Below, one piece after another: positions 11,075 through 21,107 of a DNA stretch of 64,000 bases; positions within the stretch are counted from its first letter, which is position 1; every line of letters starts with the position of its first letter. Source of the DNA: Trichoderma breve. Taxonomy: Eukaryota > Ascomycota > Sordariomycetes > Hypocreales > Hypocreaceae. The stretch spans positions 248,001 through 312,000 of the forward strand of contig NC_079235.1 of NCBI RefSeq assembly GCF_028502605.1, written 5' to 3'. The notes under the pieces were generated by a model. The model worked only from the letters and a program-made list of their open reading frames with translations. It was not told where the DNA came from and searched no databases. Both the position numbers and the translations under genes were made by a program.

Positions 11075-11521
11075 ATGAAGTTCACCTTGATTTTCGCCTC
11101 CCTCCTTGCCCTTGCGGCTGCCGCCCCTGCCCCCAGCGAGGTCAGCACAGATGCGTGCCTCCTAAAGCGTACCGATGGAAACTTCCTCGTAGAGCGAGGA
11201 GGTGGCTGCGGTTATTACGGAAAACGTTCTGAAGCCAGTACCGACGCTTGTCTTCTGAAGCGTGTCGTCGATGGCTCTTACAGTATTGAGGCCCGAGGCG
11301 GCGGCTGTGGATATTACGGAAAGCGATCTGAGGCTTCTACCGACGCCTGCCTCCTTAGACGGGAGGCTGATGGCAAATACACAGTTGAAGAGAGAGGTGG
11401 TGGCTGCGGATACTATGGAAAGCGTTCTGAAGCTAGTACCGATGCTTGTCTGCTAAAGCGTGAGGCCGATGGCAAGTTTGTTCTCGAGGAGCGCGGCCAC
11501 GGATGCGGATATTACGAGTAA
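11075..11521 (+). CDS. secreted repeat-peptide precursor with Kex2 sites (candidate dikaritin/RiPP precursor)
   Basis: A single exon of 148 residues. Residues 1-17 form a secretion signal (MKFTLIFASLLALAAAA). Four tandem units follow (about 24-51, 52-84, 85-117, 118-148). Each unit has two conserved blocks separated by dibasic sites: STDACLL ending in KR or RR, then a variable acidic spacer leading through a single Arg to GGGCGYYG followed by KR. The last copy reads GHGCGYYE and ends at the stop, so it needs no C-terminal cleavage. Kex2-type cleavage would release four short Cys/Tyr-containing peptides and four STDACLL peptides. This layout matches Kex2-processed repeat precursors such as those of ustiloxin, asperipin and epichloecyclins, where UstYa proteins modify Tyr-containing cores; such a gene lies at 7534-8371. 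The GGGCGYYG core matches no product family I know. An alternative is an unmodified secreted signal peptide. It does not look like an alpha-type pheromone, which has a W-C..C-W core. Confidence 0.85.
   Translation: MKFTLIFASLLALAAAAPAPSEVSTDACLLKRTDGNFLVERGGGCGYYGKRSEASTDACLLKRVVDGSYSIEARGGGCGYYGKRSEASTDACLLRREADGKYTVEERGGGCGYYGKRSEASTDACLLKREADGKFVLEERGHGCGYYE
11144..11518 (+). repeat. four tandem in-frame ~99-bp repeats inside the precursor gene
   Basis: The four coding units (84, 99, 99 and 93 bp) are conserved at both blocks. Synonymous differences are scattered through them (for example GGAGGTGGC, GGCGGCGGC, GGTGGTGGC), so the protein motif is being kept while the DNA drifts. Purifying selection on the peptide core is an inference from that pattern. 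Confidence 0.85.
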
Positions 11522-12232
11522 ATGTGGGCACATAGTCATGTTTTTGAGTGTCAACCTATACGGAACTTATCATGTGTATCCTCCGTGCCTGGATGGTAAT
11601 GCTTGATGTAATGAACACAACGGGATAGGAGTCTGCAAATGAAAGGCCAAGACTATCACGAGTGTCAATATACACTACGAGCAACATCGACAGATCAGCT
11701 TCAAACCCAATTAGAACCGTGAAATATTTTTGTGGCAATGTGTTAATTACCCTTTCGATTGTATCACACATCTCCATTTAGTTGAGTAAGGCCCGATGAA
11801 ATGCGCAACTTTGAGCTCCACGAATCGAGCAGCGAAAGATTAATGTAATATGAATGTATCACGACGTACGGCAAGGCGCAACTTTTGGCTCAGCATCCAT
11901 AGCCTGACTAGAATAGAAGAATCAAGCTTCTACACAACACCAATCTCATATCACGACGTGACGAGTTTCTTGTTGTTAGCGTCGCCTCCTTATGTAAGTG
12001 AGCCAGCCTAGAGAGCCGATGTGTGTTGCATCCGCCCAAGTTAGGGTGAAGTCAGATCTTCCCGGGTAGCGTGATTGAATCGGCGGGGTACTGCTGAGGA
12101 ATTTCTCGACATCGAATTGCGATTATCATCTTTTAAAGCCATATGAGCATCTTGAGAATTGATTGGGTATCCTTGAAAAGCTTTTATTAAATCATAAACA
12201 CGAAATCTGTCTGACCCGCCATTAATTACGCC
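11522..12232. other. intergenic, no gene seen
   Basis: This stretch contains the 3' flank of the peptide precursor and the promoter of the small NIF3-like gene. Short open frames on both strands show no recognisable features. Confidence 0.5.
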
Positions 12233-12644
12233 ATGGCAACAATCTTCAAGCTCATATTTTATGTTCCGGAGACCCATATCGAAGTCTGCAAAGCAGCCAT
12301 CTTTGCGGCTGGAGCTGGTCGCTACCCAAACAGCTCTTACACAGAGTGCTGCTGGACAGCCCTGGGCACCGGTCAGTTTCGCCCGGTCGCTGGGGCGAAT
12401 CCGCATATCGGGCAGCTGGATAAGCTTGAAACTGTCCCCGAAGTACGAGTTGAGGCGCCCTGTGTGGGCCAGGATGTGACAAAGAAGGCTGTGGAAGCGT
12501 TAAAGAAGTATGTGTATCCGACAGTGCTAAAATAAACATCTTTATTCTATCAATACCGAGTTCAGTTTATCTAATATGATTGCTTCTAGGGCCCACCCGT
12601 ATGAGGAACCGGCATATGAAGTGTATAGACTTGAAGATTTCTAG
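12233..12644 (+). CDS. stand-alone NIF3/YqfO-like domain protein
   Basis: Two exons, 12233-12507 and 12590-12644, are joined across an 82-nt intron (GTATGT..TTCTAG) and give 109 residues. The beginning (KLIFYVPETHIEVCKAAIF, AAGAGRYPNSSY) and the end after splicing (KKAHPYEEPAYEVYRLEDF) match the small ferredoxin-like domain that is inserted in bacterial NIF3/YqfO proteins and exists alone in fungi. GTGQFRPVAGANPHIG is the other family signature. The splice is well supported, because only the spliced form restores the conserved HPYEEPAYEV ending; the unspliced frame stops 10 codons into the intron. Its biochemical role is not established; binding of metal or a small ligand is often proposed. 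It sits next to the repeat-peptide gene but has no obvious functional tie to it. Confidence 0.85.
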
Positions 12645-12902
12645 GCAGCAAATATTATAATCATTGCTATTGACTTTTCGTATCATTCCCTTCTCAGATC
12701 TGGCAATTTTAATGACTCTGTATAACCCAGAATGTGACATCTTGGAACTGAGAGATGATAAGTATTCATGATTGATGATTTAGAGGAGATTTGCATCGAC
12801 TATGGCAAAGGCATTCCGTTGCATAGGTACTCCAGTGATATTAATACAGCTTCCAAGCTCCACCTCAGTACAGCCTCTTTCCTCTCCCCGACCGAAGAGA
12901 TT

Positions 12903-14307
12903 TTATTCGGGATTAGCATACACCGTGTAAAGCTCCCACGTTTTAGGTTCTGGTTTATCCAAACTTGTTATGAACCCCAGGTTGCCCGCATTCCAGAACC
13001 AATCGGGGTGCTCCTTGCTCCGGTATCTGTTTGTCCCACGCGCAAATTGAATGGCCATTTTGTGGAATCTCCATCGATTCCGGACATTCGGGAGGTCTTT
13101 TTTCACACAGGTCAGCATATAATGCCGCCAGTCAATATCGGCTTGCCTTGATGACGACGTGTCGGTGAGGATTTTTGAGACCCAGCTGTTGTCGCTCCAG
13201 TCTGCTGGTGTAAAAGGTAGCATCCAGCCAAAGTTGCGCATGGCACGTAAAAAGAAGTTTTGCCGTTTGTGAATGATTTCATCATAGAACCAACGGTCCA
13301 CTTGAGCCAATGAGAGAAGACTTTGCGCGGCAATAATGGCAGATGGGGCTTCGAATGCTTCTCGAAGGGGGCCTTTCCCGTTAGCCCCTTCTCCCTCGAT
13401 TCTCTTATTTTGCTTCAATTCTTCTTTAATGACATCTGTGGGTATTTCGACAATGTAGTTGAGAATGATGTCGAACAACTCCGTAGTGTCGAAAACCTTT
13501 CGGTATTTTAATGATGAGGCTTTCACTCCGCTTGATTGCAAGGCCTGTGGTGTTGGGAGACGAGTCGGCCTTGACAATAACCATTTTGTATCCTCCATGC
13601 TCTCTGGATCGTACCACCTTGTTTGTGGAAGGTCAGGCTGGTCTAACGGTGGCCATTGGCGCGTTATAGCATATTCAAAACTCTGCCCGCTTCTCTCTTG
13701 CATGTCATAGTAGTTAACGCAATACAGAAGCCCATTTAGTTCGCCACCGTACATCCGATAGCACGAATTCTCTTTGTAGACCGACTCCCAGAGCTCACGG
13801 GGGTTGATGCCGGTATGGCGACAGAGAAAAGACAGACACATGGGATGGATCAAAAGAAATAAGTCAGAGCCCAAATGTAGTTTATCTTTGACACCTTTAA
13901 TGGTAACATCTCCATACGACCCGACTGTGCTGTAACGGAAATGGGTAAGCGAAAGATGTCGCACAGCTGTTGTGAAGTAGAAACTCACCAGAGTGCAGTG
14001 ACAAAAGTTTCGGGCGAGTTTGGCGTCACACTGACGCCCAGATCCCAAGACTCACCATCCCGATCCGATATGGTCACAATCTGATCCAGCGGTTGTGATG
14101 GAACTGGGTATCCAGGGTCATTGAACCACTCTCCATCTCCTGGTGGCCATTTGTCAACAGCGACACCGTCAGTTAGAAACCGAAGCCAGCCACGCCGTGC
14201 ATTATCCAATGGACCAGAGCTGATCACCTCAGTTAGTAACAAGAACTAGCGTTGACGATGCGGGGTATGTCTTACCAGAAGCAACAGAATGAGTCCCAGC
14301 AACCCAT
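12903..14307 (-). CDS. unrecognised fungal protein with F-box-type N-terminal cysteine motif
   Basis: Three exons, 14307-14276, 14219-13989 and 13929-12903, are joined in frame and give 429 residues. The first exon encodes MGCWDSFCCFC, which splices to SGPL. This resembles the MGC..C.ICGGPL start common in a large family of fungal proteins often labelled F-box-like. The central block (HPMCLSFLCRHTG, then ELWESVY) is also typical of that group. The body is tryptophan-rich and has no catalytic motif I can name. No canonical F-box helix is clear by eye, so function is left open. Both introns have GT..AG ends (56 and 59 nt). The gene points toward the NIF3-like gene and shares the 3' side with it. 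Members of this family are often lineage-specific and duplicated. Confidence 0.7.
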
Positions 14308-14958
14308 TTCGCTCAAGTCTGTTAATTGGGATGGCAGGCGGAGGGCATTTGATGGAAGCGGCTCAATTGTTGGAGCTTGATGAAGCAATTCTGGTTACAT
14401 ATTATCCAGCACGCTGCGTCGTGCTGGGGCGGTGAAGTGGAATGAATCGGCGTCAGCTTACTGTGTACGTAACGTGTATTAAGCAGTTGCCACTTCATGC
14501 TACGAAGCTACCTCTATACAGTATAAGAACTGCTTAGATGTACGGACATTTGGGGCTCCATGCCTGTATCTGGATGGCGCTAATGTTTTGCAGCACTTCT
14601 GCCCTGCAACGCGTTGTACCGGCCTATGTCAGCTCTGCCATCTTGTGGAGTTGAAAAGCCTACATAGTTGTCTGAAAGCCAGTTTGGACGCTCTCTCACT
14701 AGGTCGCTAAAGAGCTCTTTATATTCAATGCATACTTGCTGATGCTAACTCTGTAAAGTTGTTTGAATAATACACAATAAGCGAGCGTAGACAATTGATA
14801 TGAGAAAGTAAGAAGATACATCAACAGTTGATTCTAATAAAATTTCATTTCATGTTTCGAGTTCGCTATGCATACTTCAACGCCTTACATAAAGTAGTGA
14901 TGCCAGTATCTAAATCAGGAATCATTTGTTGCAATAGATGAGCGACGCCAACCAACTC
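14308..14958. other. intergenic, no gene seen
   Basis: AT-rich spacer between two minus-strand genes. It holds the promoter of the unrecognised 429-residue protein and the 3' flank of the permease. No repeat or open frame of note. Confidence 0.5.
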
Positions 14959-16738
14959 TCAAGCTTCTTGAGCCTTTTTAGAAACGCGGTGGTAAACAAT
15001 CACGTTTGTTCCATCTTTAAGAGGCTCGTTGTGCGGCACCAACTTGTATCCTCCCAACTTGGGGGCTGCTACCCACCAGACAAGCCAGTAGACAACAGAC
15101 GCTGCCAAAATTGATATGCCCACAACAGCATAAAGCCAATATGGGAGGCTGGTATCACCCTTTCCTCCCGGAGGTCTCAAAAATGGAGCCACAAGCTGGA
15201 AGGCTTGTCCAAGCATGAAGAATGCCGCGACGGGCAACCACACTTTGAATGGTCGCGGCGCCTTGGGCTCTTTCCAGCGGAGATAAAAGAGGCCCGAGAC
15301 TACAAGAAAGTTCATAACTGCGCTCGGGTATCCTTCTACGTCGAGGATGAAGTTGTAGGCGTCTCCGAATGGTATAGCAACAATGACGATGAACGAAGGG
15401 ATGAAATGCAAGATCAAGCCTGCAGACGGGGAACCGAACGGCCATGATGAAGCCCAGAATCGTGGAAAGGGGATAACGCCTTCCTTTGCGAGCTCTTGGT
15501 TCACTCGAGATTGCGCAAAGGTCACGGTCATTACATTTCCGTATGCTGAAAGAGCCACAAGAACACTAGAGAGTAGTTAGCAAACCGAGATGACTGAATA
15601 TTGATAAGAGATTCGAAACTGACCTAAGTGCCCTCTGGGCAGCTCGCCCGAACACTTTTTTCATAAAGAATGAGGCGACTGTGGTTCCGCTTGCTGCGAT
15701 TTCTGCAGGCGTTGCGGCAGAAAAGTACGCCACGTTTGCGAGGATATACAGAATCCCACAAGTCGAGAGACCCAGTGGACCAGCAATCTTGATAGTTCGG
15801 ACGGGATTCTTTATTTCATTCATCACGTACATTGCGTTGCTCCAGCCTGTGTAGGAATTCAGCACCTTGAACAGCGCTGTTGCATATGGGTTGCCGGACT
15901 TGGCGGACCCAGCGAAAGCATCGTGAAAGCTTGCATGAGGGTCAGGCACTCGAGAAACACCGCCCCCAAGGACCACCCATCCCGTAATGACAATAAACAG
16001 GAGAAGGATAAGTTTCAGAATGGTAAAAAAGTTCATTCCGTGAACTCCAAGTTTTGGGACGAATGTATGGATCAGAGTTACGGAGATGATGACTCCAATG
16101 GCAATGCCTCGTTCTGCCCATTCTGTGACTGTTGTATTGGCTGCCACCAAAATATTTGATGCAAAAACGATGCAACCAGAAGCTGTATTTCCAGTTAGTC
16201 CTTATTCGTCATCTCTCGTGTGTTTATAAGCTTGGCTTACCGGTGAAGCCAAGTGCAATCGCTTGAACCGCAAAGACTGTGGTGATTAACATTTTCGGCC
16301 GACGATATGCTGCTTCGAGATATACTTTCTCGCCGCCGCTTCGAGGAATCATGCATGCAAACTCGAGCCAGACGCAGAGTCCCGACACAGACAGCAAGAG
16401 CCCCAGCACCCATAACATCATCGAGGCACCCAATGATCCGACGCCATTGACGATTGAGGAGGGGGTAGAGAATATTCCGGTACCGATGATTCGTCCGATG
16501 CTATCGTCATATCATTCATTAGCTTTTGTGTAACGTCTAGGACTATAGAAGATTCCTACATCAGAGAGGTTGTGCTGAAGATGCCCAGATGGCGCCCTAG
16601 TCCTCCCGTAAGATACTGGTCGAACTGCAATCCTCCAACCTCCTCCTTGAATTCATTTTCGGAGACGTGCGTTCCATTGTCGGTGGCGCCGAATACTGCT
16701 TCACCTTTCGAATGAGTTGGTGAATCGATGGCAGCCAT
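14959..16738 (-). CDS. amino-acid permease (APC superfamily, methionine-permease-like)
   Basis: Four exons, 16738-16560, 16500-16241, 16182-15624 and 15565-14959, are separated by three introns of 58-59 nt and give 534 residues. The spliced junction of exons 1 and 2 restores the APC signature IIGRIIGTGIFSTPSSI at the first membrane helix. About twelve hydrophobic segments follow, including FFTILKLILLLFIVITGWVVL and a NEIKNPVRTIKIAGPLG loop that is characteristic of the LAT/MUP branch. The last exon holds the final helices and a basic tail. In fungi this branch includes high-affinity methionine permeases, which import amino acids at the plasma membrane by proton symport. Exact substrate is not readable. 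The gene is complete, with no frame damage. Confidence 0.88.
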
Positions 16739-19291
16739 GTTTGCTCTCGTGCTCGATGCGCCAGCGGAAGGGAGAGGAACGCGATTTCGAATCAGAGAAA
16801 AAATACCGTTGCTGTGCCCATTTTATGATAACCAGATACGCCCTGCATTATCGTGCATGTAGTGTCTCACGGACCTGCCGAGATGGTGTGGTTGCACACC
16901 AACCGCGGTCAAATTGCGTGATTGCCATAAGAGGCTGCCTGGACAGAAGAACGGTTACATTTCTACGATTCGTCCCACTCTCTAGGTAAAATCGATGCTG
17001 ATATTATGGAGAACTTCTGTTGATAGCATACAGGGTACAGATCTGACTATCTATTCTTTTCGACCAAGATAGAACAGGGTTGTTAGGTCAAGCAGTTGCG
17101 CGAGAGTTGATGGCGAGCACATCATTGAGGCCAAAGCTCTGGTCTAGAGTTAACGCGCCAATCAATGCTAATAGAGCCCCTTGCTGATGGAGGCAAAATG
17201 GCCCATGCTGAGTTGCATTGGACATGTTCGAATGCAGGTAATACGCTAATCTTCTACACGTATCGGTCTGAATACGGCATAATATACCGCACAGAACTTT
17301 GAATACACGCGCAACTGACATGATCCCACCCAGAAAGGGAATGTTGCAACAATCTCATTTGTCGACAATGGTCGTCAGCACAGCTGTCAATCATGCCACA
17401 TAGCCTTGCATCGCGAACGATATTAGATGTGAACCAACCACGGATCCTCATCCATGACGATTGCAGCAAATGCCAAGCTGCTGAGAGTTGGACAATGCAG
17501 GAACCAAGCACACGCTACTGTATTCAGTCGCCATTGTGAACTGCTTCTATGGAGACCGCATGGGCAGCATTTGGCATCTAACCCTAGGGCGTTAGCGGAC
17601 GATCCTCTAGCTGTCTTTGGTGCAGAAAGCTGCGAGACCAACCGAACGAGACAGCTTAGACACTCTTGGCATCGAGCCATGATCTGATTAAATCCGGAGA
17701 TTAATTAATTTGAGCGATTTGCGATGAATAATCATATAAAGGTACCGATTTCTTGTACTGTCTATCGAACCTTTGATGAGTTCTATGATGAAAGAGTTGC
17801 TGTGTTATCCATTTGTTTCACAGGGAAGCCACTTGCTCGGTTTGTGACAATTGGCCTCGCTTTCATAACAGCTAGGTCTACACGTATCAAATTTCTCGTG
17901 CACTTTGCGATTCAATGTTGTCTCAAAGAGATGATGTTTCCAGATATGAAACATCATGGCTAAGAGGGGTTGTAAGTAAGCCAGCACTGGGACCCAACAG
18001 TGCCGCCTCACATCTTGTAAAACCGTCGTCCAGCACTGCCATCGTTATTTCACGCTCAATGCTCCTGCAATGTTGATGCGTCTTCCCAATGGTAAATTTC
18101 CCTGACGATATGAACGTCATAGGAATGGAATATTCGACAAAGCAGGTCTATGCCCTTTTAGCTACAGTTAACCCGCTTCATCCAGAATATCCCCATAGGC
18201 CGTATACATCGGTATCGTTCAGGAACAAAGGTCGATAGCTGTTTAGACGAGCTAACTACCATCTTATAGAAACAAACTACAGCTGGAGAACAGAGTGCGA
18301 AAGGTCCCTACATATTATAACAGAGGGCTGCATCTGGAGCTCAGATCGGAGCTAATTGTCCGTGGAAATTGCCGATTGTAACCCACATAGTTTCGGCTTT
18401 GCAACCGAATGTTTAGTAAACAGTAAGGGTTCTAGAAGGATATCCGTTGGGAAATTTAGCAGCATGAATTCCCAGCTGTGGTACTCCGTATATTTGAAGG
18501 CGTTTCATGCAATATGTAGTATGATCGTTTTTTTTTTTTGTTGAACACACTGCCCATGATTTCTATCCTGCAATTGGCCACGGATTGTACTAGTGAATGT
18601 CTCGCTCACGATTTCGATAGGATTGATATACTGCATGTATGTATTGGAGCCCCCGATATCCGTAGATATCCGTAGATCGCCCTGATTTCGGCATGAGACT
18701 TTTGCGCGGTCGGCGAATAGGGTTCGGCAGCCCCAAGGACACTCGTAAGTGTCCGTCAGTCACTTTGAGAGCATTAGTTTCAAGTAAAGAGAGAATGCCA
18801 AATATTAGATGGCCTAGTGGAATTCTACACGGGAAGAAATGGGAATTGATATGACAAAGCCGAGGTAAATCGTACGCAGGGGTGGCCAGAATGGTTGCGA
18901 TATCCGGAGTACTTGGCTGTTAGTAGAGAGACGTGCATGGGACGGACATGGTGGATAATTAGGCTTGGAGAAAACCATCATTATCGAGCATAGAAATGTT
19001 ATACTTCCTCTCCTACGTTTATATCGGTTCCGTCGCCATACGTGCCGAGCCGAGTCTTCCTATGACATCTTCACCTACCGAAACTAGCGTCACCGACAAC
19101 CGACGCCCTGCGGTGACACCAACCGGCGGATTCAAGACTCCACATATAAGAGTCATCCGAGGAATAGAATAGCAGATGTGCCCCCTGGTAGATCGTTTAA
19201 GATCGGCTCTAATCTGTATTCGCACGGAGCTATAAACCCCGGAATCGGCTTTAACACTGGAACTCGCTGTAAAATTGATGAAAGCTTAGCA
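16739..19291. other. 2.5-kb gene-free spacer
   Basis: No supportable gene on either strand. Small structures noted are a short perfect hairpin at 18737-18754, a tandem ATATCCGTAG pair near 18656-18680 and an 11-base T run near 18529. The right end holds the promoter of the MFS gene that starts at 19548. Confidence 0.5.
18737..18754. repeat. perfect short hairpin
   Basis: GGACACT..AGTGTCC forms a 7-bp perfect stem with a 4-base loop (CGTA). No T-run follows, and its gene context is empty. It could be a binding site or chance. Confidence 0.4.
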
Positions 19292-19303
19292 TCTCCGCGG
19301 AGA
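19292..19303. promoter_or_regulatory. 12-bp palindrome TCTCCGCGGAGA upstream of the MFS gene
   Basis: A perfect dyad centred on CCGCGG lies 245 bases before the ATG at 19548. Fungal Zn2Cys6 regulators bind paired CGG/CCG half-sites, so this is a candidate operator; the assignment is inference from pattern and position. Confidence 0.4.
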
Positions 19304-19430
19304 GAAATCTGATAAGATGGATAAAAGGCTTGATAGATGGGATCCGGATTTCTTCGCCGTACGGAATTAAGCCGCAGCTAGTTTCTGAGTCATGATTAGC
19401 AGAGCTCCGGTTCAGTTCTCATTTCAATCC

Positions 19431-19438
19431 TATAAATA
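19431..19438 (+). promoter_or_regulatory. TATA box of MFS gene
   Basis: TATAAATA lies 110 bases upstream of the start codon at 19548, a normal position for a fungal TATA element. Confidence 0.55.
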
Positions 19439-19547
19439 CTCCCGCCAGGCCCCTTATACATCACTCGGCACTTACAGAGATTTGTTTTACCCTCAATCTG
19501 GGTATACAAGTACGCACGCATTAGTATCTCTTTAATAATTTGAGAAT

Positions 19548-21107
19548 ATGTCGTCGACCTTGACAGAGACGGTGGCTGATTCGGCCTCGTCTCATGGCCG
19601 TTTCGCTCAAGACGACATCTCTTTGACTCAACGCAGCAGGCATGCGACATCAGAAGCAGAAGAAGAAGCAGCAACACCGCCCGCAGAACCCTCCGCGACC
19701 AAAAGTTCGAATCGGTATGCTTCTTGATAGTCAGCTTGTCTATGCGGTTTCGGTTACGACAGCCCCCTCCCTCTGTACCGAAAGTGTGCCCCTAACTCCT
19801 TCATTAGACAAACCATCATCATCACCATCGCCTCGTTCACGATTGTCTTCACGTGCTGCGGAATTAATTTTGCCTTTGGTATCTTCCAGGCAGTTTTCGA
19901 GACCCTTTCGCAGCAGCCTGACACCCCCTTTACCGGAGCTTCGCCTGCCGACATTGACCTGATTGGCACTCTGTCCATATCTCTTATGACTATCGGAGCT
20001 CCTTTTGTCGTTGCGTGGTCCAAACGCTTCTCGCCGAAGTTGATCTCGCTCATCGGCTCAACCATATTCTCCGCTGCGCTTATTCTGGCAAGTTTTGGGA
20101 AATCCCTGTGGCATTTCGAAGTCACTCAAGGGGTTCTATTGGGCCTCGGAACTTGTATGAGTTATATGGTGGCCGTGACAATCGCCCCGACTTGGTTCAC
20201 TACACGGCGCGGCCTTGGACTTGGGATAATCACCTCCGGCACTGGTATTGGGGGTCTCGTATGGGCACCAGCCCTGAAAGCGGCTGTCGATAGCATGGGT
20301 TATCGAAATGCTATGCGTCTTGCTGGAGGCATCGCCTTTGGGCTCAATGTCCTAGCTAGTGCCGCCATGGCATGGGAGCCTGAGGCAAAGGCTCGAATCG
20401 ACATGGAGAACGCCGCAAGGACTAGCCGTATGGATGGAATTCTCAAAGTACCCATCGTCGATTGGCGCATCGCACGCACACGCAAGTTTGCGGCACAAGC
20501 ACTGGCCTCCATCTTCCAATCTGCAGTTTACTATCTCCCACTCTTCTTCTTTGCCACCTATGCCAGGACTTTGGGATACAGTGATACAGCCGGTGCTAAT
20601 TTTATCGCCCTTTCAAATGCCTGTAACGCAATTGGCAAGATAGCGATTGGTTATGCTGCCGATCATATGGGAAGATTGAATGCTCTGGTGATTACTACGA
20701 TCATCAGTGCCATAGCAACTATTAGCTTCTGGCTGCCTTCGACTTTGTCCGACGATAAAACTACTTCACAGGGCTTATTCATCTCATTCACCATCCTATA
20801 CGGCATTTTCGCAAGCGCCTACGTTGCCCTGTTCCCTGCGAGCCTGGTGGAACTATTTGGAGTCCATAACTTCGCCTCAGTCAACGGCGTGCTATATATG
20901 GTAAGGGGCTTAGCATCCCTTGTTGGAACTCCCGTCGGCGGTGTCTTGATCCGCAGCCATTCAACGGGCAGTCCAGCGAGGTCATATGAAGGCATGACGG
21001 TGCTTACCAGTGTCCTCCTCTTTGCCGCATCAATCTCGGTCATATGGGTGAGAATGGAAGCTATGATTGGCGTGGATGGGAAGCTTGTTAAGAAGTGGAA
21101 GATGTGA
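19548..21107 (+). CDS. MFS transporter, monocarboxylate-permease-like
   Basis: Two exons, 19548-19714 and 19808-21107, give 488 residues. The 93-nt intron starts GTATGC and ends in a branch site CTAAC plus TTCATTAG. Splicing joins a hydrophilic cytosolic tail (about 56 residues, with an EAEEEAATPPAEP stretch) to the first helix (RQTIIITIASFTIVFTCCG, then NFAFGIFQAVFE). Twelve helices follow, with the family loop APTWFTTRRGLGLGI and the substrate-side NGVLYMVRGLASLVGTPVGG. This is the fungal branch of the monocarboxylate transporter family; substrates in the branch range from carboxylates to secondary metabolites. An alternative acceptor at 19762 also keeps the frame but adds 15 residues and lacks the branch site, so I prefer 19807. 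Confidence 0.85.

Noticed and set aside
11075..11521. Alpha-factor or hybrid-type mating pheromone precursor
   Set aside because: The tandem repeats and KR sites fit, but the Sordariomycete alpha pheromone core has Trp-Cys at one end and Cys-Trp at the other, and hybrid types end in a CAAX-like motif. GGGCGYYG has neither.
18737..18754. Hairpin as a transcription terminator
   Set aside because: Intrinsic terminators of this type are bacterial, there is no following T-run, and no gene ends nearby.
19715..19762. Short 48-nt intron option in the first MFS gene
   Set aside because: It keeps the frame, but the longer option to 19807 has a CTAAC branch site and yields a family-like first helix.
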